Below the pieces are notes generated by a model that was not told the DNA's origin, did no database searches, and saw only the letters and a program-made list of their open reading frames with translations. Source: Carex sylvatica (Eukaryota; Streptophyta; Magnoliopsida; Poales; Cyperaceae). Taken from it: a stretch of 64,000 nucleotides of DNA. The stretch lies in contig CAXKVR010000167.1 in the NCBI GenBank assembly GCA_964058845.1, positions 124,001 through 188,000 on the forward strand. Direction: 5' to 3'. Of this stretch, positions 59,752 through 64,000 are shown piece after piece (the first letter of the stretch is position 1; every line of letters starts with the position of its first letter). The position numbers and the translations under genes were made by a program.

Positions 59752-62708
59752 TCATATTTGCCATCTCTTATCTGAAATTTGAACAAAAAGAAATATTGAC
59801 TTTAGGCAACAATCAAGTGAATTCCTTTCAATACGTCTTTACTGGTAAGCTGCATGTTCAGACTTGTGTAAAGTATGCAGTAAATAATAAATCAACGAAG
59901 AAAGGCTTACCAGCAGAACCAAGTGACTGGGTCCCGTTTCCCTTAGCATTTGCTTCAGCCTGGTGTGACTGAGACCTTTGCATGCGTGGGGATGAATCTT
60001 TGGCCCCGGCCCCAGCAGTGCCAACAATCGGCAACGAATGCCTCTTCTTCCCACTCCCATTAGTCTCACTTACATCCGGACTCAGCTTTGGGGACACACT
60101 TGGGTGCAGTTTTGCACGGGCTGATTCTGTTGCCTGCATGTAACTAGGTAGTGAGCTGTTACTAATCCGTGGCTCTGTGTCACCACCATGACCCATCGAT
60201 CCGTGTCGTTTTGTCACCCCATTGTTGTTGTTACTTGCATCGCTTATTGGGCTGTTAAGTGACCTCTTGGTAGAGATGCTACTTGGTTTTTTTTTCTTCC
60301 TTTCTCTCTTGGTTGTTTTGGTATTCACTGAGCTTTGGCTTGAAGGAGTACCGTACACATCAGTAACTGTTGTAGTTACTTCTGGTGACCGTAAGAGACT
60401 CTCAGTTTCAACTGATTTGGTGGCAGTGTTGATGGAGTCGGTTTTGGTTTCTTTTTGCTCTTTGGTTGGTTCAGGTGGGAACTCTAAATCTGGGTTCTTG
60501 GTTTCTGCTTCAATTTGGGTTTCCGTTACCACAGAATCGGTATGTTTTTGGTAATTTTTGGTTTCTAAGGCTCCAATTTCAAGCACAATTTCACCTCCTT
60601 CAATCTCAGATCTGTCAGGTGAGTCAAGTGTAGATGAGATAGAAATCTCGGTTCCACATTCTGACACGGCTTTAATCAAAGCACCTCCAACTGTAATATA
60701 ATTAGTTTCATTATTTTTTATATTGTTATCATTCTTTGATAAACCATCATCAGCCTGCGAAGGAAAGGTGAAAGATTTTGAGTTTGAACTGATTGACCGA
60801 CCCACATTCAAATTTGAATTTGAACTCAGTTCTTGAAATTTCATCTTTGCTGCAACAAAATTTGGGTTTGTTGCCTTTTTGTTACTACTCTTCTGCATAT
60901 CATTCTCTTCCGACTTGGTTTCGGTCACATCATCCAATTCAGGAATTTCACAAGATGAGTTATTCTCATGTATGATTTCAATTTTCGGGGATAAATTTGA
61001 TTGTTCTTCTTCTAATTCACATGCATGAATTCCGTTCTCAGCCAATTTCATTTCCAGCTCTTCTTTTGGAATGGCAGCTGTACCAAAACCATCTTCTAGT
61101 TTTTCGATTTCGTCATGAGAATTGCAATTTGAATCTGAAGTTGGGGCATCTGACGGTAGTGTACAGTCTGCATGTGAGTCCTCAGCATTTGATTCTATTG
61201 TAAGTGCCTCTGATTCAATAATTTCCTTCTGATAAGGTAATAGTGAGCCATTGGATGGGGTTACAGTGTAAGTCCACCTCTCAAACCATTGCCATGTGGA
61301 GTCTGGCTTATATGGGTCACATTTAATGTGAATTGCCTTTGTCTTTGGCATTGTATCCAATATCTGACAAGTTCAAAAAAAAAAAAATGAAAAAGAACTA
61401 TTTCCAGTTTACCTGTCGAAACTACAAATACTAGACAATTCAAAAAATACCCTTCTGGCAAAAGGAAAGTCCCATGAATAATCATACCAGTTTACTCATC
61501 ACATTAAATTGGGAATTAATCATACCTTGCAAGCAAATCCATTCAAAAGCAAGTTATCATTGGAAGTACATGTTTTATTTCCTTGGCTGAAGGCACCTCC
61601 ACTTCCCTGATTAGTCACAAAATATGTCACTTTAACATGAAAGCCAACAAAAATATATACATTACAAGCCAATGGATACCCGTACAGGAATGCCAGGCGT
61701 CCATTCTGACATGTAATTAAGCTAAGTTAAATAAGAATTGTTCAGAAAAAGGTGGAAAATACGCACCTGAATACCAGTTATGTCAGACTTTTTGGGTGTT
61801 TGACGGGACCGCACCACAACCTGCATTTTGATAATGGCAAGGAGGCATCTCAATGTGCCAACTGCCTGACTCCGTACCAGGAATCCACGTGCCACTGCTT
61901 GAATCTTCACAACATTCTTGAGGACCACTGTTTCTTTCCTAGCCTAAATTTTTTATTTCCAACATGAGAAGTCAAAAGAAGAAGATGAGAGTTTAAGACT
62001 CAGAAAAGACATCAAGTAAATATCTTGACTGAAGATGCTGCTAAGTCATTAAGAAAATATCTTTTCTTTTCTTTTTAAATTTTACTATAAGTCATCATTG
62101 GTTTCAAGGAACAAACATAGATGGATTTCTATAGTTTTGCAATGTTAATTTGATATTTGCACAAAGTGTCCATACAAAATGAAACAATAAATACAACAAA
62201 AAGATCAAATACTTACCGTGTAGCCCCTAAAACCAGACTGGATGACAACTGCTGCCTGCTCAAGATTCTCTTTTTGCTCTGGGATGTTGGCTACTTCTTC
62301 ACTAGCTGTTAAGTTGTCTTGCTCCAAATTCATTTCCACATCTTTCACCACTACATCCTCTTCCGGCTTCTCTTCCCTTTCTTCTACAACCAAGTTCTCT
62401 TTCAACTCCTCGTGTGTTTCTTTGACACTCTCTTTAATCACTATATCACTCTCTCTGGGCTTCTCATCGATCTCTTTTACTACAATGTTGTGCTCTTTCG
62501 GTTTCTCTTGTTCGACTGTTTTATCAGTAGCTGAGGAATATTTTGGAGAACAGAAGTTGTTGCTGCTATCATTTATCGGATCAGCATTTGGATTTTCCTT
62601 ATTGTTGGTAACAGTTTCCACCTCGGTGGATTCATTATTCCTGAGTACCCTGTGCCGGGTTGATCTTCTCCTAAAACTCCATCTGCTTTTGTCTGACAGT
62701 ACTTTGCT
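59752..62708 (-). CDS. IQD32: IQ67-domain protein, IQD32-like (5' exon not seen)
   Basis: Read on the minus strand, five in-phase exons are 62708-62217, 61943-61767, 61606-61526, 61363-59911 and 59771-59752. They give 740 residues to the TGA. The IQ67 region has AAVVIQSGFRGYTARK, VVKIQAVARGFLVRSQAV and a third degenerate motif (AIIKMQVVVRSRQ), with the phase-0 intron inside the first motif that marks this family. These motifs bind calmodulin, and IQD proteins act as scaffolds on microtubules, plasma membrane or in the nucleus. Other IQD32-like blocks are KSRWSFRRRS, HIKCDPYKPDSTWQWFERW, NPNFVAAKMKFQELS, the DUF4005-type LPSYMQATESARAKLHPSVS and KKRHSLP, and a final DKRWQI from a 20-bp last exon. 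The linker is Glu/Lys/Ser-rich and probably disordered. The first exon (usually starting MVKS or MGRS) was not found and is probably past 64000. Exon 62708 begins in phase 0. Confidence 0.9.
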
Positions 62709-62812
62709 CTAAAAGGCAAAAAGGAAAATAAGGTAAGAGTATGAAACTTGTTAAAATGTACTGGGCAGCTTTGGTGCAACATCAGGCACACTACACTTTG
62801 GTGTCATTTCAC

Positions 62813-63430
62813 AATTCAAAATTTCAAATAGCAGATTCAAACAGTTGATCTAGTTCTACATCATGCTGCTCAGACATCGTTAAATTTTGTTCATTTTATA
62901 CAAGATCAAGAGGCACAAAAGTATCAGTAGTTCACTGATTTCTCCACCCTGATCATGTATGAAACGAGCTTCAAATATTAAAAAATTTCACATGCATGCA
63001 ACACATGAAGCATGGAACAATATCAACAGTTGGAATATTTGAAATTTGGGCGTTGAATTATCAAAGCCAGAATGCTGTTGTGACATGATGCAGCACAAAA
63101 CATAAGGTAGGCATTCGATCAGCACAGTAATTCAAAATTTCAAATAGCAGATTCAAACAGTTGATCTTGTTCTACATCATGCTGCTCAGACATCGTTAAA
63201 TTTTGTTCATTTTATACAAGATCAAGAGGCACAAAAGTATCAGTAGTTCACTGATTTCTCCACCCTGATCATGTATGAAACGAGCTTCAAATATTAAAAA
63301 TTTTCACATGCATGGAACAATATCAACAGTTGGAATATTTGAAATTTGGGCGTTGAATTCTCAAAGCCGGAATGCTGTTGTGACATGATGCAGCACAAAA
63401 CATAAGGTAGGCATTCGATCAGCACAGTAA
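62813..63430. repeat. 316-bp tandem duplication in the IQD32 5' intron
   Basis: Copy 1 is 62813-63128 and copy 2 is 63129-63430. They are nearly identical apart from a 16-bp deletion in copy 2 between gcatg words (near 63310) and a few substitutions. They are non-coding and lie in the presumed first intron. Confidence 0.9.
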
Positions 63431-64000
63431 AGTTTAAGCCTTATAAAAAGCCTAAAGGAACTTTTGCTGATGTGTAAATTTTCTAATCCATACATGCTAA
63501 TCTTGTGATGATAACAAAAATATATATAAAAAAAAATAATGCGAGGTTGGCTACTGAGGCAGAAAACCGACAAATCATCTAATCCATAAGTGATAGCACT
63601 AAGTCTCATAGTTCAGATACTTGGGTCTTGATGTGAGGTTAGACTTGTAAATAAGAATAACATAGGTGTTTTATTTGAGTAAAATAATTATTGACATTTG
63701 GTTACCTAAAAATTGACACATTAACTACATTGTTGAAACTATCATCTAGTAAGAAAACTTCTCTTTCTTCCTCCCTTCAATTGTATGGTCTCCCAAAATT
63801 AAAAAAACTTTTACCCCAGAATAATCTATTCTACTTTAAATTTACAACAGGAATCCAGTTTACCAGGTATCCAAAACTAATAAACTCGATAACCAAAACA
63901 CAACTGAATTACTAGTAAAATAATGGCGATGATACCAGTAGAACAAATAAACTCAATTTACTTCATGCTGCTTCAGTTTAAGTATAGGTGGTCCGTGGCG
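63431..64000. other. presumed IQD32 intron or upstream sequence
   Basis: I looked on the minus strand for an IQD first exon and found none that I can defend. Confidence 0.35.

Noticed and set aside
60222..60554. Plus-strand open frame opposite the IQD32 large exon
   Set aside because: Antisense shadow; hydrophobic composition is the complement of Glu/Lys/Thr codons.
1..64000. CRISPR arrays, bacterial operons, tRNA or rRNA genes
   Set aside because: The window is plant nuclear DNA with introns. No regularly spaced identical repeats with unique spacers and no tRNA or rRNA signature were noticed, although short tRNA genes could be missed by eye.

Overview
This is AT-rich nuclear DNA of a flowering plant. 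Multi-exon genes with GT-AG introns are separated by long transposon-rich spacers, and every confidently recognised gene has a close Arabidopsis counterpart. The species cannot be fixed from the sequence alone; a non-grass angiosperm is the best guess. All gene models below were built by hand from reading frame, splice-site phase and family resemblance.

Layout. Positions 1-1218 hold the 3' end of a CW-type zinc-finger gene (+). Positions 1219-4692 are intergenic, with a degenerate tandem repeat at 2815-3530. Positions 4693-9101 carry a five-exon PYG7/Ycf37-like TPR gene for photosystem I assembly (+), whose intron 3 contains two Mutator-type foldback MITEs. Positions 9102-23742 are about 14.6 kb of transposon debris: a Helitron-type end, several foldbacks, a nested retroelement block around 16100-18697, and then the GA-rich leader of the next gene. 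Positions 23743-30444 hold a 14-exon ARF5/MONOPTEROS-like auxin response factor (+), preceded by three small upstream ORFs. Positions 30445-35875 contain a LINE remnant and a 1.17 kb foldback. Positions 35876-37575 hold a Pin1-type prolyl isomerase (+) with an unusual N-terminal extension. Positions 40904-44717 hold a seven-exon TLDc-domain gene (+). Positions 44718-52725 are a second transposon-rich spacer. Positions 52726-57703 hold a four-exon CCCH zinc-finger gene of the AtC3H6 type (+). Positions 59752-62708 hold an IQ67-domain gene of the IQD32 type (-), which converges on the CCCH gene and whose first exon is not seen in the window.

Gene content. These are independent genes, not an operon: auxin-dependent transcription (ARF5), phospho-dependent prolyl isomerisation (Pin1), calmodulin scaffolding (IQD32), possible RNA binding (C3H6), photosystem I assembly (PYG7), chromatin reading (CW) and an oxidation-resistance-type TLDc protein. 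The order ARF5 - C3H6 - IQD32 matches the Arabidopsis neighbours AT1G19850, AT1G19860 and AT1G19870 as I remember them. Here the Pin1 and TLDc genes and many transposons lie between the first two.

I saw no convincing new molecular system. The most unusual material is structural: several foldback families with 9-bp target-site duplications, a perfect 68-bp-arm hairpin inside the PYG7 intron, a 1.17 kb foldback about 170 bp upstream of the Pin1 start codon, and a 28-nt G run.
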